Of a stretch of DNA of 30,858 nt, positions 1 through 7,479 are shown piece by piece. The first letter of the stretch is position 1, and every line of letters starts with the position of its first letter. Under the pieces are notes generated by a model that was not told where the DNA came from, did not search any database, and saw nothing but the letters and a program-made list of their open reading frames with translations. The stretch covers positions 1 through 30,858 of the forward strand of contig JAVEDG010000273.1 in NCBI GenBank assembly GCA_030841245.1, given 5' to 3'. The stretch is from Actinomycetota bacterium. Lineage in GTDB: Bacteria > Actinomycetota > Actinomycetes > JACCUZ01. The position numbers and the translations under genes are program-made.

Positions 1-1
1 A

Positions 2-1186
2 CATCGGGCGCCGCCGCACGACGACGTCGCGTTGAGCGTCTCGGTGGCGGGGCTGCAGGCCGCGCTCAAGGCCGCCTCGCTCGGGCTGCTCACCGTCATG
101 GTCGTCGTGCTGGTGGGCTGGGCCACCGCTGCCGACAGCGGTGCCAGCGCCACCGAGGCGGTCGCGGGGGCTCTGCAGGTGTGGCTCGGCGCCCAGCACA
201 CGGAGCTCGCCGTGGGATCCGCCGCGTTCCAGGTCGTCCCGCTCGGACTGCTGGTGGGCCCCGCGTGGCTGCTGTTCACCATGTCGGCCCGGGCGGCCCG
301 AGCCAGCCGGGTGGTGGGACAGCGGGGCGCAGTGGCGCTCACGGCCGTGGTGACGGCGACGTACGCCGTGCTGGCGGTGCTGGTCTCGCTGCTGGCCCGC
401 ACCGACGTCGTCCGGCCCGCGCCGGTCAGCGCGTTCCTCGGAGCCGCCGGGATCGCTGCCGTGGCCGGCGGGGCCGGGGTGGTCCAAGGGGCCGCGGGCT
501 GGGCCGGCGTGTTGCGCCGCCTCCCGGCAGAGCTGCGGCTGGTGCTCCGCGGTTGCCTGGGAGTGCTGTGCGTCCTCGGCGGCGGCGGCGCGCTGCTGGC
601 CGGTCTCGCCCTGCTCGCCGGGCTGTACCGGGCCCGCGCGCTGCTGGTCGGGCTGCACCCGGGCGCGACCGGCGGGCTGATCGTCGTGCTCCTGTGCATC
701 GCCTACCTGCCCACCGCGGTCGTCTGGGCGGTCGCGTACGTCGCCGGCCCCGGTTTCGCGGTCGGTACCGGCACCGCGGTCACCGTCAGCGGCTCCCACC
801 TCGGTGCTGTGCCTGCGTTCCCGCTGCTCGCGGCCCTGCCGGCAGGCGGTGGGGGCGTGGGGCCGGTCGTGTTCCTGCTGCCGGTCGTCGCCGGCGTGGT
901 CGCAGCGCTGCTCGCCGGGCGGCTCGACCGCAGCGGGCCCGAACGGGTCCTGGGCTCGTGGCGCGGGCTGCTGGTCACCGGTCTCGGGACCGGTCTCGCC
1001 AGCGGTGCGGTCATCGGGGTCCTTGCGGCGCTGGCGTCCGGGCCGATCGGTCCCGGCCGGATGGCCACGGTCGGTCCGGCACCGCTGGTCGCGGCAGCGG
1101 CGGTGGCGGCCTGGGTGGGTGGCAGCGCCCTGGCCACGCTCGTCGTGCGTAACCCGGGCGTGCTGCGTCCGCACCGGGACGGCTGA
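2..1186 (+). CDS. PerM-like DUF6350 multi-pass membrane protein, 5' end outside window
   Basis: The reading frame is open from the left edge; a TTG at 32 is the first possible start, but the first strongly hydrophobic segment begins only a dozen residues later and the family normally has a longer N-terminus, so the true start probably lies before the window. About nine hydrophobic stretches rich in Leu, Val, Ala and Gly run through the roughly 390 visible residues, with no soluble domain. The assignment to the DUF6350/PerM family rests on this topology plus position: in many actinobacteria (for example M. tuberculosis Rv0955) a membrane protein of this kind sits between sucCD and purN-purH. 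PerM is linked there to cell division and persistence; no catalytic motif is visible. purN follows 37 nt downstream. Confidence 0.7.
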   Translation, partial: HRAPPHDDVALSVSVAGLQAALKAASLGLLTVMVVVLVGWATAADSGASATEAVAGALQVWLGAQHTELAVGSAAFQVVPLGLLVGPAWLLFTMSARAARASRVVGQRGAVALTAVVTATYAVLAVLVSLLARTDVVRPAPVSAFLGAAGIAAVAGGAGVVQGAAGWAGVLRRLPAELRLVLRGCLGVLCVLGGGGALLAGLALLAGLYRARALLVGLHPGATGGLIVVLLCIAYLPTAVVWAVAYVAGPGFAVGTGTAVTVSGSHLGAVPAFPLLAALPAGGGGVGPVVFLLPVVAGVVAALLAGRLDRSGPERVLGSWRGLLVTGLGTGLASGAVIGVLAALASGPIGPGRMATVGPAPLVAAAAVAAWVGGSALATLVVRNPGVLRPHRDG

Positions 1187-1223
1187 GCGCCGGCCTACGA
1201 CCCCACGGATATCGTCGGTCCAC

Positions 1224-1847
1224 GTGAGGCTCAGCAGCGGTGTCCCGGCGCGCGTGGTGGTGCTGGTGTCCGGCACCGGGACCAACCTCGCGGCACTGCT
1301 CGAGGCGAGCGAGGACCCGGCGTACGGCGTGAACGTGGTCGCCGTCGGCGCCGACCGCAAGGACATCCCGGCCCTTGCCCGGGCTCAGGCCGCCGGGGTG
1401 TCGACGTTCGTCCTGCGGGTCGCCGACTTCGAGACGCGCGAGGACTGGGACGCCGCGTTCGCCGACGCCGTCGCAGGTCACGAGCCGGACCTGGTGGTGT
1501 CCGCCGGCTTCATGAAGCTGGCCGGGTCCGGCTTCCTCGCGCGCTTCCCGAACCGCTACCTGAACACCCACCCGGCCCTGCTGCCGGCCTTCCCGGGCAT
1601 GCACGGGGCCCGCGACGCGCTGGCCCACGGGGTCAAGGTGTCCGGCTGCACCGTCTTCGTCGTCGACGGGGGTGTCGACACCGGCCCGATCGTCGCCCAG
1701 GCGGCGGTCCCGGTCCTCGACGGCGACGACGAGGCGAGCCTGCACGAACGGATCAAGGTGGAGGAGCGCCGGGTGCTCGTCGACGTCGTCGGCCGGATGG
1801 CCCGCGAGGGCTGGACCGTCACCGGAAGAAGGGTCACCATCCCGTGA
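1224..1847 (+). CDS. purN: phosphoribosylglycinamide formyltransferase (GAR transformylase)
   Basis: PurN transfers a formyl group from 10-formyltetrahydrofolate to GAR, the third step of purine synthesis, in the cytoplasm. The 207-residue product has the family's usual length. The N-terminal VSGTGTNL loop for phosphate binding is present, and the catalytic Asn, His and Asp of the family are seen as N114 and H116 in NTHPALLPAFPG and D152 in VDTGPI. The frame stays open far upstream, but GTG 1224 places the first beta strand (ARVVVLVSG) about ten residues from the start, as is normal. No clear Shine-Dalgarno sequence is visible. The stop overlaps the purH start (GTGA, 1844-1847), suggesting translational coupling of two purine enzymes. 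Confidence 0.95.
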   Translation: MRLSSGVPARVVVLVSGTGTNLAALLEASEDPAYGVNVVAVGADRKDIPALARAQAAGVSTFVLRVADFETREDWDAAFADAVAGHEPDLVVSAGFMKLAGSGFLARFPNRYLNTHPALLPAFPGMHGARDALAHGVKVSGCTVFVVDGGVDTGPIVAQAAVPVLDGDDEASLHERIKVEERRVLVDVVGRMAREGWTVTGRRVTIP

Positions 1848-3397
1848 GCGAGGACATCCGGCCGCTGCGGCGCGCCCTGGTCAGCGTCTACGACAAGACC
1901 GGTCTCGAGGACCTGGCCCGCGGCCTGCACGAGGCGGGCGTGTCCCTCGTCTCGACCGGCTCGACGGCGGAGCGGATCAGTGCAGCCGGCGTGCCCGTCA
2001 CCGAGGTGGCGGACCTGACCGGCTTCCCCGAGTGCCTCGACGGGCGGGTCAAGACGCTGCACCCGCGCGTCCACGCCGGCATCCTCGCCGACCTGCGCCT
2101 CGACCGGCACCGCGCGCAGCTCGAGGAGCTCGGCATCGAGCCCTTCGACCTGGTCGTGGGCAACCTCTACCCCTTCACCGAGACCGTCGCGAGCGGCGCG
2201 TCGCCCGACGAGTGCGTCGAGCAGATCGACATCGGCGGCCCCAGCATGGTGCGCGCGGCCGCCAAGAACCATCCCTCGGTCGCGGTGGTCGTGGACCCGG
2301 CCCGCTACCCCGACGTGCTCGAGGCCGCGGCGTCCGGCGGCTTCACTCTCGACCAGCGGCGGCGGCTGGCCGCCGATGCGTTCGCGCACACCGCGGCGTA
2401 TGACGTGGCGGTGGCGTCGTGGTTCGCCCAGGGGACCGTCGACGAGTCGCAGTGGCCGGCCTTCGTCGGCTTCGCGCTGGAACGGCGCGACGTGCTGCGT
2501 TACGGGGAGAACCCGCACCAGCGGGCGGCGCTGTACGCCCGGCCCGGTGACCGGATGGGCTTCGGTAACGCCGAACAGCTGCACGGCAAGGCGATGTCGT
2601 ACAACAACTACGTCGACACCGATGCCGCCCTGCGTGCCGCCAACAGCTTCGCCGCGCCGTGCGTCGCGATCATCAAGCACGCCAACCCGTGCGGCATCGC
2701 GGTCGCCGACGATGTTGCGACGGCGCACCGGAAGGCGCACGAGTGCGACCCGGTGTCGGCGTACGGCGGGGTCATCGCGGTGAACCGGGCGGTGTCCAAG
2801 GCGATGGCCGAGCAGGTCGCACACATCTTCACCGAGGTGGTCGCCGCGCCCGACTTCGAGGACGGCGCGGTCGAGGTGCTCAGCGCCAAGAAGCCGATCC
2901 GGCTGCTGAAGGTGTCGGGATCGGGTGGGTTCGGCACGGAGTGGCGGCAGATCTGCGGTGGTGTGCTCGCGCAGAGCGCCGACTCGGTAACGGAGCCGGG
3001 CGACGCGCCACCCGGGTGGACCCTCGCGACCGGGGAACCCGCCGACCCGGCGACCCTGCAGGACCTCGAGTTCGCCTGGCGGGCCTGCCGGTCGGTCAAG
3101 TCCAACGCGATCCTGCTCGCGCACGACGGGGCCACGGTCGGTGTCGGAATGGGCCAGGTCAACCGGGTCGACTCGGCTCGGCTGGCGGTGGCGCGGGCGG
3201 GTGACCGGGCCGCCGGCTCCGTTGCCTCCTCGGACGCGTTCTTCCCGTTCCCGGACGGGCTCGAGGTGCTCGCCGAGGCGGGCGTGCGGGCGGTGGTCCA
3301 GCCCGGCGGGTCGCTGCGCGACGAGGCCGTGATCGGGGCGGCGGCCGGTGCCGGGCTCACGATGTACCTCACCGGGACGCGGCACTTCTTCCACTGA
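1844..3397 (+). CDS. purH: bifunctional AICAR formyltransferase / IMP cyclohydrolase
   Basis: PurH carries out the last two steps of IMP synthesis: formylation of AICAR and ring closure. The 517-residue protein is full length. Residues 1 to about 130 are the MGS-like cyclohydrolase domain, with VSVYDKTGL near the start and RVKTLHPRVHAGI around residue 67. The rest is the transformylase domain, with RYGENPHQ, HGKAMSYNNYVD, the catalytic Lys-His pair K278-H279 in IKHANPCGIA, DAFFPFPDGL, and the conserved C-terminal TGTRHFFH. It starts at a GTG within the purN stop. The 155-nt gap before folD contains a palindromic element. Confidence 0.97.
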   Translation: MSEDIRPLRRALVSVYDKTGLEDLARGLHEAGVSLVSTGSTAERISAAGVPVTEVADLTGFPECLDGRVKTLHPRVHAGILADLRLDRHRAQLEELGIEPFDLVVGNLYPFTETVASGASPDECVEQIDIGGPSMVRAAAKNHPSVAVVVDPARYPDVLEAAASGGFTLDQRRRLAADAFAHTAAYDVAVASWFAQGTVDESQWPAFVGFALERRDVLRYGENPHQRAALYARPGDRMGFGNAEQLHGKAMSYNNYVDTDAALRAANSFAAPCVAIIKHANPCGIAVADDVATAHRKAHECDPVSAYGGVIAVNRAVSKAMAEQVAHIFTEVVAAPDFEDGAVEVLSAKKPIRLLKVSGSGGFGTEWRQICGGVLAQSADSVTEPGDAPPGWTLATGEPADPATLQDLEFAWRACRSVKSNAILLAHDGATVGVGMGQVNRVDSARLAVARAGDRAAGSVASSDAFFPFPDGLEVLAEAGVRAVVQPGGSLRDEAVIGAAAGAGLTMYLTGTRHFFH

Positions 3398-3403
3398 CCG
3401 TCC

Positions 3404-3462
3404 TCCAGTGGCGCAACCTGGCTGCTCCGAGACCGAAATTTCGACCATTTCGCGCCACTGGA
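3404..3462. repeat. intergenic palindromic element with 11-bp inverted ends
   Basis: Perfect 11-bp inverted arms, TCCAGTGGCGC at 3404-3414 and GCGCCACTGGA at 3452-3462, flank 37 nt that hold a second, self-complementary 10-mer CGAAATTTCG at 3434-3443. The interior is notably AT-richer than the rest of the window. It starts 7 nt after the purH stop. There is no T-run after either arm, so a classic intrinsic terminator is not obvious. It could be a REP- or MITE-like repeat, a terminator acting through the stem alone, or an operator for folD. No second copy is evident in this window. Confidence 0.55.
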
Positions 3463-3552
3463 ACTGCCCACAGCCGTCCCTCTCAGCAGACCGTGGCTGT
3501 CGCCAGCCGTCCTTGGCCCGGGAGCGGCCGGCGCGTGAAAGACTCGGACACC

Positions 3553-4437
3553 GTGACCGCGACGATCCTCGACGGCAAGGCCGTCGCCGCCGAGATCAAG
3601 GACGACCTGCGGGGCCGCGTGGCGCGGCTGCGGGAGCAGGCCGTCGTGCCCGGGCTCGGGACCGTGCTGGTGGGTGACGACCCCGGAAGCCGTGCCTACG
3701 TCGCGGGCAAGCACCGCGACTGCGCCCAGGTCGGCATCGAGTCGATCCAGCGCGAGCTGCCCGCGACCGCGACGCAGACCGACGTCGAGCGGGTCGTCGA
3801 CGAGCTCAACGCAGACCCGGCGTGCACCGGCTACCTGGTGCAGCTGCCGCTGCCCCGCGGCCTTGACGCCAACGTGGTGCTGGAACGGGTCGACCCCGAC
3901 AAGGACGTCGACGGGCTGCACCCGCTCAACCTGGGCCGGCTGGTCCTCGGTCGTGCGGCGCCGCTGCCCTGCACCCCGCGGGGCATCGTCGAGCTGCTGC
4001 GGCGCTACGACGTGGCACTCGACGGTGCAGAGGTCGTCGTGATCGGACGTGGGGTCACCGTCGGGCGGCCGCTGGGGCTGCTGCTGACCCGGCGTACCGA
4101 GAACGCCACGGTGACGCTGTGCCACACCGGGACCAAGGACCTGATCCAGCACGTCGGGAGGGCAGACATCCTCGTGGCGGCCGCAGGGGTGGCAGGCCTG
4201 ATCTCGGCCGAGGCGGTTCGGCCCGGTGCCGTCGTCCTCGACGTGGGCACGACGCGCACGGACGCTGGGCTGGTGGGGGACGTCGCTCCGCAGGTGCGCG
4301 ACGTGGCGGGGTTCCTCGCGCCCATGCCCGGGGGGGTGGGCCCCATGACCCGGGCGATGCTGCTGCTCAATGTCGTGGAGGCCGCGGAGCGCCGGGTGGG
4401 CATGGAGGCCGCGGAGCGCCGGGTGGGCGGGGTGTGA
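3553..4437 (+). CDS. folD: methylenetetrahydrofolate dehydrogenase / methenyltetrahydrofolate cyclohydrolase
   Basis: FolD interconverts 5,10-methylene- and 10-formyl-tetrahydrofolate, the one-carbon donor that PurN and PurH both use, which explains its place here. The 294-residue product carries the catalytic Tyr49 and Lys53 (YVAGK), VQLPLP, DKDVDGLHPLNLG, the NADP-binding VVIGRGVTVGRPLG, and PMPGGVGPMTRAML near the end. I chose GTG 3553 because TATILDGK is the family's normal N-terminus; GTG 3535 in the same frame is possible. The C-terminus is unusual: after LLLNVVEAAERRVG the last nine residues repeat because of a 27-bp tandem duplication. The stop overlaps the next start by 4 nt (GTGA). 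Confidence 0.95.
   Translation: MTATILDGKAVAAEIKDDLRGRVARLREQAVVPGLGTVLVGDDPGSRAYVAGKHRDCAQVGIESIQRELPATATQTDVERVVDELNADPACTGYLVQLPLPRGLDANVVLERVDPDKDVDGLHPLNLGRLVLGRAAPLPCTPRGIVELLRRYDVALDGAEVVVIGRGVTVGRPLGLLLTRRTENATVTLCHTGTKDLIQHVGRADILVAAAGVAGLISAEAVRPGAVVLDVGTTRTDAGLVGDVAPQVRDVAGFLAPMPGGVGPMTRAMLLLNVVEAAERRVGMEAAERRVGGV
4376..4428 (+). repeat. 27-bp tandem duplication inside the folD 3' end
   Basis: Copies at 4376-4402 and 4403-4428 are identical over 26 bases and in frame. They encode VEAAERRVG followed by MEAAERRVG at the extreme C-terminus of FolD, so the reading frame is kept and the end of the protein is nine residues longer than one copy would give. A run of seven G lies just upstream at 4330-4336. 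Confidence 0.9.
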
Positions 4438-4877
4438 GCGTGTCCGCCGACGAGCCGGCGGCGCCGCAGCAGGGCGCGCCACCGCCGGTGTCGCGCCCGG
4501 GCCTGCACGACTCCCCGCCGGACCCGTCACCGCCGGAGCCGCGCCCGGGCCCGCACGACTCGCCGCTGGACCCGCTTGCCGGCCTGGACCCGCTGCCGCC
4601 GATCCGCGGCGGCTTCGTCGGTCGGCAGTGGCCGTTGCTGCTGGTCCTGCTGCTGGGCGCGGCGGGCCTCGTCGTCGTGGCGGCCGGCCATTTCCGGCCC
4701 GGCTGCCAGCTGCTCGGCGCCTCGGTGCTGTGCGCGGCGGTGGCCCGGACCGTGCTCCCTCCGCGCCGGGTGGGACTGCTGGTGGTCCGCAGCCGGCCGT
4801 TCGACGTCGCAGTCATGCTCGCGCTGGGCCTGACCATCGAGATCCTCGCCGCCGTGATCCCGACCCCGAGGGGCTGA
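4434..4877 (+). CDS. DUF3017 small membrane protein
   Basis: A 147-residue protein of unknown function. The first 60 or so residues are Pro-, Ser- and Asp-rich and contain two related blocks, RPGLHDSPPDP and RPGPHDSPLDP. Three hydrophobic segments follow: WPLLLVLLLGAAGLVVVAAGHF (around 63-84), a second around 87-105, and a third near the C-terminus (VAVMLALGLTIEILAAVIP). This layout, a disordered cytoplasmic-type head followed by three membrane spans, together with its place after folD and before mdh, matches the actinobacterial DUF3017 family. GTG 4434 overlaps the folD stop by 4 nt; GTG 4440 is an alternative. The link with folD is consistent but its meaning is not known. Confidence 0.75.
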   Translation: MSVSADEPAAPQQGAPPPVSRPGLHDSPPDPSPPEPRPGPHDSPLDPLAGLDPLPPIRGGFVGRQWPLLLVLLLGAAGLVVVAAGHFRPGCQLLGASVLCAAVARTVLPPRRVGLLVVRSRPFDVAVMLALGLTIEILAAVIPTPRG

Positions 4878-4883
4878 GCGACG

Positions 4884-4908
4884 CGCCCGAGCGGCTGAGC
4901 GACGGGCG
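4884..4908 (+). terminator. weak hairpin after the folD-DUF3017 unit
   Basis: CGCCCG (4884-4889) pairs with CGGGCG (4903-4908) across a 13-nt loop just after the DUF3017 stop. The same stretch has a direct repeat GGCTGAGCGACG at 4872-4883 and 4893-4904. No T-run follows, so this is only a candidate. Confidence 0.25.
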
Positions 4909-4992
4909 GCACAGGCCGGCTTCGGAGCGGCAGCCCGGTTCCCCGCCGTGCTCTTGCCTGGGATAGCCTCGGCGAAGAAACTGTCTTGACGA

Positions 4993-5004
4993 CGAGATAT
5001 CTCG
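4993..5004. promoter_or_regulatory. 12-bp palindrome upstream of mdh, candidate operator
   Basis: CGAGATATCTCG is a perfect 12-bp palindrome in an otherwise GC-rich region, 57 nt before the mdh start. It is preceded directly by TCTTGAC (4985-4990 region), which with CGAGA makes an imperfect second inverted repeat. A TANNNT -10 candidate, TAGCCT at 4964-4969, lies upstream and would put transcription start near 4976, so the palindrome would fall in the early transcribed region as an operator could. The binding protein is not known to me. Confidence 0.45.
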
Positions 5005-5061
5005 CGCCGGTCGGTGTGCCGCAACTCGGCACCGCGGCGCGGTCGAGAAGGAGAGCGAGCC

Positions 5062-6051
5062 ATGGCCCGCACACCCGTCACCGTCACCGTCACCGGAGCC
5101 GCCGGCCAGATCGGCTACGCCCTGCTCTTCCGCGTCGCGTCCGGAGCGCTGCTCGGGCCGGAGGTGCCGGTCCGGTTGCGGCTGCTCGAGATCACCGCCG
5201 CACTCAAGGCGGCCGAGGGCACCGCCATGGAGCTGGACGACTGCGCCTTCCCGATGCTCGCCGGCATCGACATCACCGATGACGCGACGAAGGCCTTCGA
5301 CGGGGTCAACGTGGCGCTGCTCGTCGGTGCCCGGCCGCGCGGCCCGGGGATGGAGCGGGGCGACCTGCTCGAGGCCAACGGCGGGATCTTCAAGCCGCAG
5401 GGCGTGGCCATCAACGCAGGGGCGGCCGACGACGTACGCGTCCTGGTGGTGGGCAACCCGGCGAACACCAACGCGCTGATCGCCCAGGCCCATGCACCCG
5501 ACGTCCCTGCCGACCGCTTCACCGCGATGACCCGGCTCGACCACAACCGGGCGATCAGCCAGCTGGCTCGAAAGACCGGGGCGGACGTCGCGGACATCCG
5601 CCGGCTGACCATCTGGGGCAACCACTCGGCGACGCAGTACCCCGACATCTTCCACGCCGAGGTCGCGGGCAAGAAGGCCACCGAGGTGGTCGACGACCAG
5701 GGCTGGCTGGAGAACGACTTCATCCCGACCGTCGCCAAGCGCGGCGCCGCCATCATCGACGCCCGTGGTGCCTCCTCGGCCGCGTCGGCCGCCAACGCAG
5801 CCATCGACCACGTGCACGACTGGGTCCACGGGACCGGGGCCGACGACTGGACGTCGGCCGCGGTCGCCTCCGACGGATCCTACGGCGTGCCCGAAGGCCT
5901 CATCTCGTCCTTCCCGGTGGTCTCGAAGGGCAGCAGCTGGGAGATCGTCGAGGGCCTGGACGTCAACGACTTCTCCCGGGCCCGCATCGACGCCTCGGTG
6001 GCCGAGCTGGCCGAGGAGCGCGACGCCGTGCGGTCGCTCGGCCTGATCTAG
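5062..6051 (+). CDS. mdh: malate dehydrogenase
   Basis: Oxidises malate to oxaloacetate with NAD in the TCA cycle. The 329-residue length is that of the cytosolic-type malate dehydrogenases found in actinobacteria. The nucleotide-binding TVTGAAGQIGY is at the N-terminus, the substrate-loop arginines are in GARPRGPGMERGDLLEANG, VVGNPANTNAL follows, and the catalytic His188 sits in WGNHSATQYPD. ATG 5062 has a strong Shine-Dalgarno (AAGGAG at 5048-5053, 8 nt spacing), so the in-frame upstream ATG at 5014 is not needed. icd follows after 67 nt on the same strand. Confidence 0.97.
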   Translation: MARTPVTVTVTGAAGQIGYALLFRVASGALLGPEVPVRLRLLEITAALKAAEGTAMELDDCAFPMLAGIDITDDATKAFDGVNVALLVGARPRGPGMERGDLLEANGGIFKPQGVAINAGAADDVRVLVVGNPANTNALIAQAHAPDVPADRFTAMTRLDHNRAISQLARKTGADVADIRRLTIWGNHSATQYPDIFHAEVAGKKATEVVDDQGWLENDFIPTVAKRGAAIIDARGASSAASAANAAIDHVHDWVHGTGADDWTSAAVASDGSYGVPEGLISSFPVVSKGSSWEIVEGLDVNDFSRARIDASVAELAEERDAVRSLGLI

Positions 6052-6118
6052 ACATCCACCACTCGCCGTACGGCGTGCCCGTCCGCGCCGACCACTGACC
6101 GCACGAGGAGCGCCGCAC

Positions 6119-7333
6119 ATGGCCAAGATCAAGGTCGCCAACCCGGTCGTAGAGCTCGACGGTGACGAGATGACCCGCATCATCTGGTCGTTCATCAAGG
6201 AGCGGCTGATCCATCCCTACCTCGACGTCGACCTGAAGTACTACGACCTCGGCATCGAGCACCGCGACGCGACCGACGACCAGGTGACGGTGGACGCGGC
6301 CGAGGCGATCAAGCAGTACGGCGTCGGCGTGAAGTGCGCGACCATCACTCCGGACGAGGCCCGGGTCAAGGAGTTCGGCCTGAAGAAGATGTGGCTCTCG
6401 CCGAACGGCACGATCCGCAACATCCTCGGCGGCGTCATCTTCCGTGAGCCGATCGTCATCTCCAACATCCCGCGGCTGGTGCCCGGCTGGACCAAGCCGA
6501 TCGTGATCGGACGTCACGCCCACGGCGACCAGTACCGCGCGCAGAACTTCGTCGTCCCCGGCCCGGGGAAGGTGACGATCACCTACACGCCGGAGGACGG
6601 GGGCGAGCCGATGGAGTTCGACGTCGCGACGTTCACCGGTGGTGGTGTCGCGATGGGGATGTACAACTTCGACGACTCGATCCGCGACTTCGCCCGAGCG
6701 TCTCTGCGCTACGGCCTGGAGCGAGGCTTCCCGGTCTACCTGTCGACCAAGAACACCATCCTCAAGGCGTACGACGGGCGGTTCAAGGACCTGTTCCAGG
6801 AGGTGTTCGAGTCGGAGTTCAAGGCCGACTTCGACGCGAAGGGGCTGACCTACGAGCACCGGCTGATCGACGACATGGTCGCGGCCGCGCTGAAGTGGGA
6901 GGGCGGCTACGTCTGGGCGTGCAAGAACTACGACGGCGACGTGCAGTCCGACACGGTCGCCCAGGGCTTCGGGTCACTGGGCCTCATGACGTCGGTGCTG
7001 ATGACGCCCGACGGCAAGGTCGAGGCCGAGGCGGCGCACGGCACGGTGACCCGGCACTTCCGCCAGCACCAGCAGGGCAAGCCGACCTCGACGAACCCGA
7101 TCGCCTCGATCTTCGCCTGGACCCGCGGGCTCGAGCAGCGCGGCAAGCTCGACTCGACCCCCGAGGTGGTCGACTTCGCCCAGCGGCTCGAGCAGGTGTG
7201 CGTCGAGACCGTCGAGGCCGGTGCGATGACCAAGGATCTCGCGCAGCTCGTGGGCGAGGACCAGCCGTTCCTCGACACCGAGGACTTCCTGGCCGCCCTC
7301 GACGAGGGCCTGACCAAGACGATGGCCGGCTGA
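6119..7333 (+). CDS. icd: NADP-dependent isocitrate dehydrogenase, homodimeric (eukaryote-like) type
   Basis: Converts isocitrate to 2-oxoglutarate and CO2 with NADP reduction. The 404 residues and motifs such as VELDGDEMTRIIW, SPNGTIRN, IGRHAHGDQYRAQNF, IDDMVAAALKWEGGYVWACKNYDGDV and AEAAHGTVTRHFRQHQ place it in the dimeric subfamily shared with animals and plants, not the large monomeric enzyme (about 740 residues) used by many Streptomyces. ATG 6119 has GAGGAG 8 nt upstream. It sits directly behind mdh, so two TCA-cycle dehydrogenases are probably expressed together or from adjacent promoters. Confidence 0.96.
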   Translation: MAKIKVANPVVELDGDEMTRIIWSFIKERLIHPYLDVDLKYYDLGIEHRDATDDQVTVDAAEAIKQYGVGVKCATITPDEARVKEFGLKKMWLSPNGTIRNILGGVIFREPIVISNIPRLVPGWTKPIVIGRHAHGDQYRAQNFVVPGPGKVTITYTPEDGGEPMEFDVATFTGGGVAMGMYNFDDSIRDFARASLRYGLERGFPVYLSTKNTILKAYDGRFKDLFQEVFESEFKADFDAKGLTYEHRLIDDMVAAALKWEGGYVWACKNYDGDVQSDTVAQGFGSLGLMTSVLMTPDGKVEAEAAHGTVTRHFRQHQQGKPTSTNPIASIFAWTRGLEQRGKLDSTPEVVDFAQRLEQVCVETVEAGAMTKDLAQLVGEDQPFLDTEDFLAALDEGLTKTMAG

Positions 7334-7352
7334 GGCAGGTCGCACCCGGGGG

Positions 7353-7378
7353 CGGCCCGAAGGCGCCGGGGTGGGCCG
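7353..7378 (+). terminator. hairpin after icd, candidate terminator
   Basis: CGGCCC (7353-7358) pairs with GGGCCG (7373-7378) around a 14-nt loop, starting 20 nt after the icd stop. No T-run follows, as is common for actinobacterial hairpins. Confidence 0.35.
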
Positions 7379-7393
7379 GGCGTCCGGTTCGTC

Positions 7394-7399
7394 TACTCT
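7394..7399 (+). promoter_or_regulatory. candidate -10 element (TACTCT) for the CBS-protein unit
   Basis: TACTCT fits TANNNT and would set transcription start at about 7406-7408, at or within 2 nt of ATG 7408. No convincing -35 is visible. If correct, the mRNA would begin with a small upstream ORF. Confidence 0.35.
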
Positions 7400-7407
7400 T
7401 GCTGGGC

Positions 7408-7479
7408 ATGGACGGTTGCTCTAGTCCGGCGTGCCGCCTTGCTGTCGTGCCTCGACGCGGGAACCGCGGTACGCCGTGA
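7408..7479 (+). CDS. possible 23-codon upstream ORF, leaderless, ending on the next start
   Basis: ATG 7408 opens a 23-codon frame beginning MDGCSSPACR and ending NRGTP, whose TGA (7477-7479) overlaps the GTG start of the CBS-domain gene at 7476 by 4 nt. A TANNNT -10 element ends 8 nt before the ATG, so the ORF could be translated from a leaderless mRNA. It has two Cys near the N-terminus. Short leaderless ORFs with Cys codons are known in actinobacteria as translation-coupled sensors, but those usually have clustered Cys, so function here is a guess. It may be chance. Confidence 0.3.
   Translation: MDGCSSPACRLAVVPRRGNRGTP

Noticed and set aside
1556..4530. Two long minus-strand open frames (about 630 codons each) opposite purH and folD
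   Set aside because: Same GC artefact; purH and folD on the + strand have full-length motifs and coupling overlaps.
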